The notes below the pieces were generated by a model, which ran no database searches, had not been told where the DNA came from, and saw only the letters and a program-made list of their open reading frames with translations. A DNA stretch of 64,000 bases from Rhizophlyctis rosea (taxonomy: Eukaryota > Chytridiomycota > Chytridiomycetes > Rhizophlyctidales > Rhizophlyctidaceae). Positions 44,548 to 54,334 of the stretch are shown here, in pieces. Positions within the stretch are counted from its first letter, which is position 1; each line of letters starts with the position of its first letter. The stretch covers positions 60,080 to 124,079 of the forward strand of contig JADGJC010000100.1 in assembly GCA_027596075.1 (NCBI GenBank), written 5' to 3'. Made by a program: the position numbers and the translations under genes.

Positions 44548-44992
44548 GGAACGTGTTGGCAACCTCTGTGACAACACCCACGTTCCGCCAGTTGGGCGGG
44601 AATCGGGCTTCTCGCTTGATTCCAGTGGGCAGAGCAAGTGCTGTAGTCAGGGTTTGCTCCGGTTGTGCAGAGTTTTTGGCATAAGAGCTGGATCCGTTGC
44701 TGGCGGTGTGTATAGCAATCAAAGGCAACGCTCTACGTACCTCCTTTTTGAGGGAAGGAACCACGTGTGCTGCTGTGGTTCGGAGTAGGGAGCAACTGGT
44801 AGCAGTCTAGCGGTTGCGCCGTTGCTTGAGGTTGTTATGCGCGAGAGCACCACAACCATCGCCTTGTGTGGGGATAGCCACACTGTAAGTGCATGTAGTA
44901 CTGGGGCTCTCAGCACTGTCAGTATATGCGATTGGGAAACACTTGTGCCTTCATATCGAAGGCATGTAAAGTACACCAGCTTTGTAGTGCTT
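44548..44992 (+). ncRNA. Structured RNA unit A2 (cluster 2)
   Basis: Type A. The AGTTG hairpin stem is CCGCC/GGCGG (A3: CCGTC/GACGG; type B: CCCTC/GAGGG). The next hairpin GAATCGGGC/GCTTGATTC uses two G-U pairs on this strand, which would be C-A mismatches on the other. The hairpin AACCAC/GTGGTT corresponds to GACCAC/GTGGTC in A3. hp1 loop is TGTAGTCAG, hp2 GCAACTG/CGGTTGC with GTAGCAGTCTAG. The type A hairpin GTGTGG/CCACAC keeps loop GGATAG. Intron 45030-45088 (GTATGT ... GACAG) follows. Confidence 0.75.
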
Positions 44993-45261
44993 CCCATGGC
45001 GCTTTCGAAGTTTTTGAATCATAATATCGGTATGTCTTTATGCCTTTCCTCAATCGACTTGTATCCGAACTAATCCGTTGCCAGACAGGTGAAACCAATC
45101 ACGATTGCGTTCGTGTGAACGGCTATTGCCCCTGACGGGGATTGGGTTGGAGTAAGGTGAGCGGGTTGTTCATAAAGTAGATCACCGCAACCGATACTGA
45201 TACTTTCCTTCTCTAGCGGCATACGTCACGTATATCTCGGTCAACACCTTCGCATCACCAT

Positions 45262-45668
45262 CGAACGTGTTAGCGCATTCGTGGCATGAGCCCCACGTCC
45301 CCTCAGTTGGAGGGAGATTGAGCTCCCACGCTCGATCTTAGTGGGGTAGGGCAGGTGCTGTAGTCAGGGCTTGTCTCGGAGTGTGCAAATGCGCTAGCAT
45401 AAAAGCTGGGTCCATGTCTGGTTCTTGTGGGACAATTGATTGATAGCACCCCACGCACCTCCTATTTGGGGGAAATGGTCATTTATGGCCGGAGTGGGGA
45501 GTACTGGTAGCAGTCTAGCGGTGCGTTGCTATTGAGAGGTTGTCCTGTGCGGAGTCTTGGGTTATGTCTATCCGCATAATCTGGGCTTCGCGACACGGCC
45601 AGGATGTTGGATCGGGAAAAGTGCCTCTAGAATCTAGAGTGCATGGAGTACAACAGCTTTGTAGTTCT
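45262..45668 (+). ncRNA. Structured RNA unit B4 (cluster 2)
   Basis: Type B: start GAACGTGTTAGCGC, CCCCAC/GTGGGG outer stem, CCCTC-AGTTG-GAGGG, GATTGAGC/GCTCGATC, hp1 loop TGTAGTCAG and hp2 loop GTAGCAGTCTAG as in A2. It ends AACAGCTTTGTAGTTCT, preceded by an inverted repeat CTCTAGAATCTAGAG also seen in B5. Intron 45737-45802 (GTTTGT ... GACAG) follows. Confidence 0.75.
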
Positions 45669-46327
45669 TTTTCTGGTTTGAACCCATGCGAGATGCGAGA
45701 GTTTTTTTCGGTTAGCTATGCACGATATATATTATGGTTTGTACATCTCAGGTGTTCGTTTCGTTTGTGTTGAAGGCGAACTGACAGTTTTCTTCATGAC
45801 AGATATCCATTATTGATTTCCACGCAACTACGTCTGCGTTCTATCGCGATCGGCACGATCACGGCGACATCAGTTTCAAGCGCTTCATTGGGAGTCCCAT
45901 CTTCCCACGCCATCATCCTCCGCTCCATCATCCCCCGCTCCCTCATCTCCCGCACCATCCTCCCGCTCCATCCATCCACCGCCCGATCTCCAAATTCAAC
46001 CCAATGGTCCACCTCTTCTAACTACTATCTTCCCGCAACTCACCTCTCCTCCCTCTTCGCCGCCCATCCCGAAAACTCTCAGCCCACAACCGCCATCAGC
46101 AACATCACCCCCCACAGCACCCGACCTCCTCGCACTCTGCAAGTAAATCACCCGCAGGAACAATCACTCTCTTTGGCATTTCTGCTGAGGCCGGCGCGGC
46201 ATATCAGTCTTTGTCGAAGCTGAGAAACCGGTGCTTTTCGAATTTTGCCACCCATGCCGCATGCATCATCATTCGACAGTCTCGTCTTACGTATCTCTTC
46301 CCTCCCCCTACCTCATCCTACCTCCAA

Positions 46328-46413
46328 GCTTTGGTCTTTTGAGAATCGCCCCGGACGACACAAAAAACTTTGCGTCGTCTGGGTGCGAGAAGGGTTCATA
46401 GCCCTTACAAAGC
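46328..46413 (+). ncRNA. Terminal RNA element T2 (cluster 2)
   Basis: Same layout as T1: GCTTTG/CAAAGC, TCTTTTGAGAA, TCGC/GCGA, AAGGG-TTCATAG-CCCTT. The variable helix is here a 10-bp stem CCCGGACGAC/GTCGTCTGGG, different in sequence from T1 and T3 but in the same place. Confidence 0.78.
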
Positions 46414-47485
46414 GTAACTGGGATGTGTATCGGGAGTTACTGGAAAGGTTTGTTTGGTCTGAGGAGCTATGACGTGATGTCTTGACACTTCTTCCCTTTT
46501 ATCTTTTTGTGAAAATTAAAGAAAAAATCACCCTATCTTGTCCGCAAAGCCTCCGACACAAAATTCAGAATCGCCAAAAATCAGTGCAGGAAATGGCCGA
46601 GCTTCGCGTTAGGAATGTCCGAACTTCCCAAGAGACAATGTGACCTTTCCAGCACCTCATAAGTCTGGCTATTTGCAGCTAGTTGCAAAATACCCCGGCT
46701 TAATGAAATTTCACCCAATACACTAATTACATTTCCATTCCGCCGTTGTACCAGCCTATAGTGGTCCGGTTTTCCCCAACGAATCCATATCAGGAGAAAT
46801 GTAGAGTCGCATGCTTTACCGGCGACTGTAAGTCGCGTGGGGCAAAAGTCTAGGGTGCGCAATTTCTTGTGTTCGAAGTCGTCTAATTGTGAAGTATCGG
46901 CACAGTCGGCACTAACCTTCAAGTAAACAAAGCAGGATATTGTATTTGAACCTTTAGTTGGTGCCAGTTGATTGTATTTCCGTTGCGTTCATCATGCAGT
47001 AATCTGCGGTGGCGGTTCATGGCTTTGTATGGTACTCTGTATCAGAAACACGAACCAGACATCTCCCTAACACTAATCAATCAACCCCTCCCGTCGCATA
47101 ACGCGATCATGATTTCGCAATAAAAAGAAAAACAAAGGAAATATATTGGTACCCCACCAAACGACATGAAATTTTACAAAACATGAAGTGAGACATCGTC
47201 TCTCCAACAGCAACAAGCAAAAAAAAAAACTGATATGTACTGCTAATACTAACCCACCCAACCCGCCACACAAAAGCCGTTCCAACCCACGCAAAGTAAA
47301 AGAAAGAAAAGTACAGAAAGATGCATCCATAACCATGAGAAACTTATTCCGCAAGTTTCCCACCAAACCCACCACATCATATCCACTCGCCAAGTTTGCA
47401 ACCCCGAATCCCCATATCACTAGAAGGCGCTCCATAACCGAAATCCTCCACCCACTCCTCACCATCTCATCCATCGACTAACTCA
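46414..47485 (-). other. Intergenic region with a possible small leftward ORF
   Basis: A minus-strand ORF at 46581-46922 (113 codons, containing LTVAGKACDSTFLLIWIRW and RRNGNVISVLGEISLSRG) has protein-like composition but no homologue or splice partner I recognise. The right end, with A- and T-rich runs, is the 3' flank of gene L. Confidence 0.3.
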
Positions 47486-49182
47486 CTACATCGCCCCGGT
47501 CGTGCCCAACCCCGCACTACCACTACCTCCACCCGCACCCCCCACAAACATCCCCCTCAGCAACCTCTCAACCCCCTCCCGAACCTCCTTCTCCTTCGCC
47601 GCCACCGACGCCTCGTATTCGGCCTTCTGCGCCAGCAACCGCTCCTGGAACTCCGCATCCATCGCAGAAATCGCATCCTTCAACTCCTTCTCCTTCCCAT
47701 CCATAGCCTCCTTCATCTGCGCACCATGCTGTCCTCCAATCGCGCCTGCAAAAGGTTGGTCGTCAATGCCATGTCCCTGAACGCTTCATCACGACCGAGC
47801 ACCCGTCCCGCTTGCTTCCCCTTCGCGAACGCACGTTCTTTGACTTTGGATTCACCCAACCTCAATGATGCGACCTGGCGCGAGAGGATGTGAACCTGAT
47901 CGGCGAGTGCAACACGATCGGCCTGTGCCTGCTTTTCCATCACAGCTCGCTTCGCCTGCCACGCCCCCTCCAAAGCATCCCTCTCAATCCTCCAATTCAA
48001 ACGGTCCAACTTCATCGCCTGACGGAAACCCTTCTCAACTTCTGCCCAGAGTCGCCGTTGCTCGTCAAGTTCTTCGACGGCTTCCGCGTGATTCTGCTGA
48101 AACAAGTTGCGGTGGGCTCGCAGGTCGACAAGTTTGTCTAGAGCCTGGTCGAGCTTCTCCTCAAGATCCGTCACCACCTTGGCTCTCTGGTCGAGATCGG
48201 CGCAGGCATTGACGTACGCTTTTTTGAGCTCACCGTCCATGAGTACGCGCTCCGTGAATTCCTTGGACAACGAGACATATTCAGCAGTCCTGGTCGCCAA
48301 TTGCTCTTTCAAGACCCCGATTTGCTCAATGGCCTCGGCGTATTTGTGCTCCCATCCACCAACAACACCACCGACTTCCCACAACGTGAACAGGATTTTC
48401 ACGGCCTCATCGTCCCGGCCCATCCGATGCAACATCCAGGCCCGCTTGTGATTGAGAGTAGGGCTGAACGGCATGAACTGCTCCACCTCGTAACTCCATC
48501 TCAAAGCTTGCTCAACCATTCCCAAGCCGACGTAGTCATCAATGTAGTCGATTGCGATCGACGTTTGGTCATCATGTCCACTTGGGAGGGTTTTGATGGC
48601 GGCGATGGTGGCCTTGTCGGATTGTGAGTACTTCTGTTCGGCGAAATGAGTTTTGGCTTCTTCGAGGAAGGTTTTGGAGGACGAGAATTCGCTGGGTGTT
48701 GCAATGACGATGTTCATTCCGGGGTCGGGACGGCGAAAAGGAAGGAGAGGCTTTCTTCGATTTGTTGTCCGCCACAGCCTTGATTGCTTTCACCGTCAAC
48801 TCCTTGACACCCAGTAGCTCTTGTATCCTCTCCCGCTCGGCACAGACTTCCTTCCGGAGAGCCTCGTATTTCGCTTGACTTTCTTTTGCCGCTGCGATCG
48901 ATTCTGCGTTTTGGGAGCTGACAGCTTTCAACTGCTCGGCGTTGACGCCTGCCTCCTTCAGCCAAGACTGTAGAGCCTTAGCGACCCGCCTCCTGGTGGT
49001 GTTTTGGTTCTGTTCTTGGGCACGGGGGCCAAAGTCCAAGAAACTCCGAGTCGCCTCCAGAAAATCCAGCATGTCGTCGTTGTAAGCGACTGCGTATTGT
49101 TTGAAGACGGTAAGAAGAATGTCATCAAACGCGGCGTCAGAGGCAGCGGACGAGGAGAGCTGTGTGGATTCCGGGTCAGCAT
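47486..49182 (-). pseudogene. Gene L: third TPR-like/coiled-coil family member, frameshifted
   Basis: Homologous to J and K. The start at 49182 (MLT, compare MLAS in K) is out of frame with the next conserved part (LTVFKQYAVAYNDDMLDFLE). Another shift lies near 48715-48760 between VKELTVKAIKAVADN and TPSEFSSSKTFLEEAKTHFA, and a third near 47728, after TNLLQARLED, before AQMKEAMDGKEKELKDAIS. The TPR-like part (KTHFAEQKYSQSDKATIAAI, GMVEQALRWSYEVEQF) and the Gly-rich C-terminus (GGAGGGSGSAGLGTTGAM) match the other copies. All lesions are single-base size. RNA cluster 3 lies to the right. Confidence 0.7.
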
Positions 49183-49827
49183 CGTGGGAAAGGATGCAAG
49201 ATGAGAAGCGTGAGATGGGGTACGTATGGTTGAACGGTTTTGTGACCGTCTATGCTATGACGCTTGCCAAGGGCTTTTGATATCTAGTCGGCGGCCAGGA
49301 CGGTTTATGGATACTGGTAGACTAAGTGGTACGGATGGTATGCAATGTAGTAAGACAAGTCTGATAGCAGTCCGGCCACCAGTAGTCAAGCGCCAAGAGC
49401 AGATAGGTACTTGCATATGGGGAGTGAGGATTGCAGATGGGCGGCCTGGCCTGGGACTTGTGTGAGAGTTTGAGTTGCGGATGAGTCACGGAGGAGAGTT
49501 TTGAATGATCCAAATCGCGATGTGATCAGCGGCTGATGCATCGTGACTCACAAAACAATCTGGGACTGGACCCTGATGCGAGTAGGTAGCATGACCCACA
49601 GCATCAGATAGGAATCAGGTGTACCAACTTTCTGCTTTTCCGTTTCAATTCAACTTTCTTCCCGGCAACTTTGGGACCGACTCGGGTGTAAGAAGCCCTT
49701 CCGTCACAGTACATCGTCTATTCGCACCTCTTGCACCTTCGTTCGCCTCCTTATATTCGATATCGCTCTCGATCTCCACTCTCACCCTCAAATCAAGACC
49801 AAGCGCGACAGTCGATGCTGCGGCCTG
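49183..49827 (+). other. Divergent spacer / presumed 5' leader of RNA cluster 3
   Basis: Between gene L and unit A3, about the same length as in cassette 2. No conserved ORF. Confidence 0.4.
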
Positions 49828-50257
49828 GAAACGTGCTGGCAGTCTCTGTGATAATGCCCACGTCCCGTCAGTTGGACGGAGATTGAGCCTTTCGCTCAGT
49901 TTTAGTGGGTCAGGCACGCGTAGTACTACGGTGTCTCGTTTATGCGGAACTGTTGGCATAAGAGCTGGGTCCAGAGCTGGCAGTGTGTAGGGCAAACGAG
50001 GGCAGCACTCTGCGTACCCCTTTTTGGGGCAAGGGACCACGTGTGCTGCTGTGGTCCGGAGTAGGGAGTATCGCGTAGTACTACGGATGCGCTGTTGCTT
50101 GAGGTTGTCCTGCGGAGAGTACCACAACCATCGCCGTGTGTGGGGATAGCCACACTGTAAGTGCATGTAGTACTGGGCTCTCAGCACCGCCAGTGATGGA
50201 TTGGGAAACACTGTGCCTTCAACAAAGGCATGTAAAGTACACCAGCTTTGTAGTTCT
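49828..50257 (+). ncRNA. Structured RNA unit A3 (cluster 3)
   Basis: Type A. CCGTC-AGTTG-GACGG hairpin, GATTGAGC/GCTCAGTT, GACCAC/GTGGTC, CCCC-TTTTT-GGGG, and the GGATAG-loop hairpin. Both hp1 and hp2 carry the exact 10-base palindrome GTAGTACTAC as loop. It ends ACACCAGCTTTGTAGTTCT; intron 50295-50355 (GTATGT ... AGCAG) follows. Confidence 0.75.
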
Positions 50258-50637
50258 CCCCAGGGCGCTTTTGCGACTTGAAATAATATTCATGGTATGT
50301 TTCACTATCCACACTCTACTCGAGCTACATCATTCTTATAAAATGTGTCAAGCAGGCTCTACAATTCCCCATTTTCCCCCGCACAATACTCGGGATGCGG
50401 TGCGCCATCGGATCCCCCGAATTCATGGTGACATTAACGGCGATGACTTTGCTCCGGCTCCAATGGCAGAAGATGTAGATGACAAGGTCGTGGGGTTAGT
50501 TGATGTCCTTCATTTGTCAGCTCAAAGCGCTCGCTAAACATACAGTCCAGTCTACCTGCAACATTTCGAAGACACCTTCGACTACAGCAATCAGCGGAAA
50601 TGGGCAGCATTCTTCAAGACAGCAGCCGCATCATTTC

Positions 50638-51037
50638 CGAACGTGCTGGCGCATCTTGTGGCAAGGCCCCACGTCCCCTCAGTTGGAGGGAGATTGAGTT
50701 CGGATGCTCGGTCTTAGTGGGGTAAGTACGCGTAGGACTACGGTGCTTCGGTTGTGCAAATGCGTCAGTATAAGAGCTGGATTCAAGCCTGGTTCGTGTG
50801 TGTGGCAATCAATTGGTAGCACTCCATCAAACCTCCTGTTTGGGGGGAGGGCCGTTTTGGTCAGACTGGGGAGTATCGCGTAGTACTACGGATGCGTTGC
50901 TACTGAGAGGTTGTCACGGGTGGGAGTCTTCACTTGTGTCTATCCGCACAACGGGCTCTCCGGCACGACCAGAATCTTGGATTGGGAAAAGTGCCTTTAG
51001 AATCTAGAGGCATGGAGTACAACAGCTCTGTAGTTCT
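50638..51037 (+). ncRNA. Structured RNA unit B5 (cluster 3)
   Basis: Type B. CCCCAC/GTGGGG, CCCTC-AGTTG-GAGGG, GATTGAGT/GCTCGGTC (three U-G pairs on this strand), CCTCC-TGTTT-GGGGG. hp1 loop is GTAGGACTAC, hp2 loop GTAGTACTAC. It ends AACAGCTCTGTAGTTCT; intron 51091-51140 (GTATGT ... ACGAG) follows. Confidence 0.75.
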
Positions 51038-51513
51038 TGCGATTAAGCCCGTTTCGTTGCGACATTCATCAACTTTTCATGACGTCTTTGGTATGTACTT
51101 GCAAATTGGTTTCTTTGTCGCACACTCTTTGACTGACGAGTCTTCCTCTTCGTGATGGATCTCGAATGTGTTCTTGAATCAGCCAGTCTCGAATCAAATT
51201 ACGACGAGAAGTCATTCGGATACGTCTGCAGACACCCTTCTCTCCATCACCTTTTTACCTCCCAACACTCTTCCCCGCCCATTTCCGCCTTCAATCCCGT
51301 CCATAAAGAACCAAGCCATCTCCATCTGCACCCGTGCATATGCGCGTAACTTCACCACCAGCAACTTGCTCTTCCATTTAAAGACCCGGAAACAATATGG
51401 CGACTCAACCTCACTTGCACCTAATCATCCCGGAGATACCCACCTGACATTAGTCCTCTATACTCTGCGATCTTATTGCCATTCTTTCTTTCCACCCTCC
51501 CACCTCACCTCGC

Positions 51514-51586
51514 GCTCTGGTCTTTTGAGAATCGCATGGATGACTTTTGTCTCCATCGCGAGAAGGGTTCATAGCCCTTACAGAGC
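51514..51586 (+). ncRNA. Terminal RNA element T3 (cluster 3)
   Basis: As T1 and T2, but the outer stem is GCTCTG/CAGAGC: both partners changed relative to GCTTTG/CAAAGC. The variable helix is ATGGA/TCCAT plus GAC-TTTT-GTC. TCTTTTGAGAA and AAGGG-TTCATAG-CCCTT are unchanged. Confidence 0.78.
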
Positions 51587-51775
51587 AATCGTCACCGGGG
51601 AGGAAAATACTTTTCGGTTTGCCAAATGTGGCTTAGCTGACGCGACTTGCCACATTGCACTTCTAACCCTGCCTGGCCTGAGTTCCACTTTCATCTTCCC
51701 ACCCTGCTCATCGTCATTTCCTCTTTCCAAAGGACAACCTCCCATACCAGAATACGGTGACGCTGCATAGCAAAA

Positions 51776-52599
51776 ATGCCAACCATTGGTAAGGTGCCGT
51801 ATTATAGGGCGTCACCGACAGCGACTGACATATTTTTGGACTCAGAAATCCAAACCAACGTCGCCATTCCAGATGTAAACAAACAGGTAGAGTGCAAGCT
51901 TTATGGCAGCAGGACGTCCACTCTCCTCGGCGCAAACCCTGGAACGACTGTATTCAAAACTCTACCTGAACAGCAAGAAATCGTCAAACAAATCTCCGCG
52001 ACCGCCGCTTCCGCACTTGGCAAGCCGGAATCGGTATGGAGTGTCTCCCACAGAAGTGCACCAGCAGCTATTTGAGAAGAAGTTTTGACGGTTGCTTCTC
52101 TCTTGACTATGTAGTACGTCTGCGTCGTCCTCAACGACAAAGTAACGATGAGCTTCGGAGGAAGTTTTGACCCAGCAGGTAGCCTGGAATGCTTACCTTT
52201 TACGAACAACAAAGGCACCGCCTGGAAACGTAATCCGATATCTCACTGAGCCATACTTCCCTACAATCAACAGCATTCGTCCGCGTGGGATCCATCGGCG
52301 CCATCGGCAAGTCCGAAAACAAGGTCTGATCCTCATAGTGATCTTCGCGAATCAGAAAGTCCGCCGTGCTCAAACTATGTGATGAATACCAACGCAGAAA
52401 ACAAGCGCCGCCATTTCCGAAGTCCTCGGCACAACCTTGGGCGTCCAGAGCGACCGCATGTACATCTTCTTCCAGGATTGGCCCCGCGAGGTTTGGATAT
52501 CAATCATGCGTTGCTGCGAAATTGGAAGCGGGCCAGTGTTTACTGACGTTTTCCTACAGAACACCGGCTGGAAAGGAGCTACTTTCGCCACGCTTTGAG
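51776..52599 (+). CDS. MIF-family tautomerase
   Basis: Macrophage migration inhibitory factor superfamily; members keep an N-terminal catalytic proline exposed after Met removal and tautomerise phenylpyruvate or D-dopachrome. Seven exons with consistent phases: 51776-51788, 51846-51886, 51974-52033, 52115-52178, 52274-52323, 52398-52490, 52561-52599; 119 residues. The protein begins MPTIEIQTNVAIPD, so Pro-2 is present but encoded on a 13-base first exon. Then ALGKPESYVCVVLNDKVTMS and FGGSFDPA, VGSIGAIGKSENK, SDRMYIFFQDWPRENTGWKG and the end ATFATL follow, all in family positions. Intron 2 (51887-51973) has no in-frame stop, so reading it as coding is possible, but it would insert 29 residues in a conserved helix. 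Confidence 0.93.
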
Positions 52600-53262
52600 T
52601 CTATGCGTGTGTGCGTGTCTGGTAAAGAGCCGACGTGCTTGCGGTGAGATTCATGTAAATTTGTATATAGTGCACATTCGTGTTGTCTTTTTTGGAGAAG
52701 GATTTTGTCGCTTCTAGGCCACACCATATCACTCATTTCGGAACACCATGATGCCACCGCATAATCTGTTCGCAGCTTTCCCGCACAGCAAGATTTAGAG
52801 GGTAAATCAAACACAGAACAATTACGTGATGCCAATTGGGTCGCTGGTGCTACCACATGGTGCCATGAGCAAAAGCTTGGCGGCTTGCACCATTCCGAGG
52901 AACTGACATGAAACACCTCCCTGGTCCCCGTCAAATCATAACATTCCTTCCGTTCACAAACAATCAACACTCGGTTCTGTCACAGAAGTGCAATTCCACC
53001 CTGCCAATATTGGCAGGGTGACCCTAACTCGCCCTTCATCCGACACCCTTCAGACCCCAATCACAGTATTCTACGATATTTTCATTCGCAAGACAAGGGT
53101 GCATCGCTCAACCGGAGTATGTACAGAGATTATTAAGTTATTCGGAGGGAAAGGGTCGGAGTTCGCAGGATGGAAGCGTTCGCTAGTCAGCTCAAAAGCG
53201 GCACGAGCCATTCGTTAAGATTTTCAGGAGTTTTTGCCCAGCTCGCAGAGAGTTTGTTGGGC
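52600..53262. other. Convergent intergenic region
   Basis: 3' flanks of the MIF and ERH genes. A short inverted repeat CCTGCCAATATTGGCAGG (CCTGCCAA/TTGGCAGG) at about 53004-53021 is a possible terminator-like or recombination-neutral hairpin. No gene seen. Confidence 0.45.
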
Positions 53263-53917
53263 TTAGTAGCCGTTAGCCGACATCTTTTTCAGATGTAGTT
53301 CCACCTGTTTTAAAAGGAGGTGTTTAGAGGGTGTTTACGTGTTGCCGGGGACCACACGTCCAAGTGCAATTGATCCGACCCAAAATGTACCCACCTTGTT
53401 CTTCACCCAATCCGTCGGATGCGGGTTGTATGTTCCGAGTCGTGGATCTAGCCTGTTTTTGCGTAATTGGAAAAGCGTTGTCGTCAGTCGAAGAATGAAA
53501 TAACAGGACCCCTCCCACGCATATAGTATGGCGAGAACCCCCCTTGAAACACCCCTACATACACCATGAAGCACACATCACACGAATCGATGTACGTCTT
53601 GAGTTCGGAGATGTCGTAGGAGATTTGCCGGAGGTGGGGGTTGAGTTGTTTGAGGCGGGTTTCGTATCTCTCGATCAGGCCTGGTGAAAGTTTCGAATTT
53701 ATTCAAATTATCGAGTTCCGGGTCAGATTTGCCGTAGCAGACATCTAGTATACCTTCAATAGCCATCGACGTAGTCTCGTGCTCGCTCCATGTCTTCGCG
53801 GCTCCTTGTCTTTGCCCGGAGGCGTCTGTGTAGAGGGAGATCGTGTGGGACTACAGGGAAGGACTTCGGGGTAAGCGTCTGAGAGGATCGGTTTTTTGTT
53901 TATTCGCGACGTACCAT
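53263..53917 (-). CDS. Enhancer of rudimentary homologue (ERH)
   Basis: Small conserved nuclear protein acting with RNA-processing partners (in fission yeast, Erh1-Mmi1 meiotic mRNA elimination). Exons: 53915-53917 (start codon only), 53754-53850, 53539-53680, 53395-53452, 53263-53304; 113 residues. The sequence begins MSHTISLYTDASGQRQGAAK, then TWSEHETTSMAIEG, IERYETRLKQLNPHLRQISY, DISELKTYIDS, CFMVY and GTYNPHPTDWVKNKVELHLK, matching ERH in order and spacing. The donor of exon 3 is uncertain: the better site (GTAGGG after CFMVY) leaves the frame out by one base, while the weaker GTTCTC donor 20 bases on keeps frame and adds about 8 residues. Identification is firm; that junction is not. Confidence 0.88.
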
Positions 53918-54334
53918 GTGCGATTTGCGTCAGACGGATTTCAGAGAGATTGGTGTAAAGCAGATTTTTAGGGTATGATTAAATCGTTGCGCAAAGCAGA
54001 AAGTTGTGGAAACGTGAGGCGGAAAGGAGAGGAAGCACAGCAGGAAGTGGCCAGGCTGGAAGTTGACGGATTAATGAGTCAGGCTGAGTGGATGTATTGT
54101 CCGAACCTCTCGACAACTGCGCATGTGGCGTAGAAATGTGTTCCGAGCTTCATTCGCATCCTTCAAGACCAGACTGCTTCACTGACCGAACCTGCTATAC
54201 CCACACTGCGCTTCCCCTCTGAAACCTTGATTTGGATGCCCGATCGCCGAATCCGTCACGTCAGGGCCAACGGACAGGACAAGTACGTTGAACGGGAGGG
54301 GGTTCCATCATGAGCTTTGACAAGATGGAAAAGA
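53918..54334. other. Region upstream of ERH
   Basis: ERH promoter and spacer. Confidence 0.35.

Noticed and set aside
47073..47474. 133-codon minus-strand ORF rich in Leu/Phe/Cys next to gene L
   Set aside because: It lies in A/T-run-rich 3' flanking sequence, and its composition looks like chance translation of low-complexity DNA.
37164..51037. RNA units read as exons of a repeated protein gene (shared peptide pieces such as YYKAGVL on the minus strand)
   Set aside because: Frames differ between units, stops are frequent, indels are not multiples of three, and changes preserve base pairs rather than codons.
37164..51586. RNA units as group I/II introns, hammerheads, riboswitches or snRNAs
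   Set aside because: None of the diagnostic core motifs (P/Q/R/S elements, domain V, CUGAUGA, TPP box, Sm-type site with known stems) could be found.
51887..51973. Coding insertion in the MIF gene (open frame through intron 2)
   Set aside because: It would put 29 residues into a conserved helix of a 119-residue fold; splice sites at both ends restore the family length.
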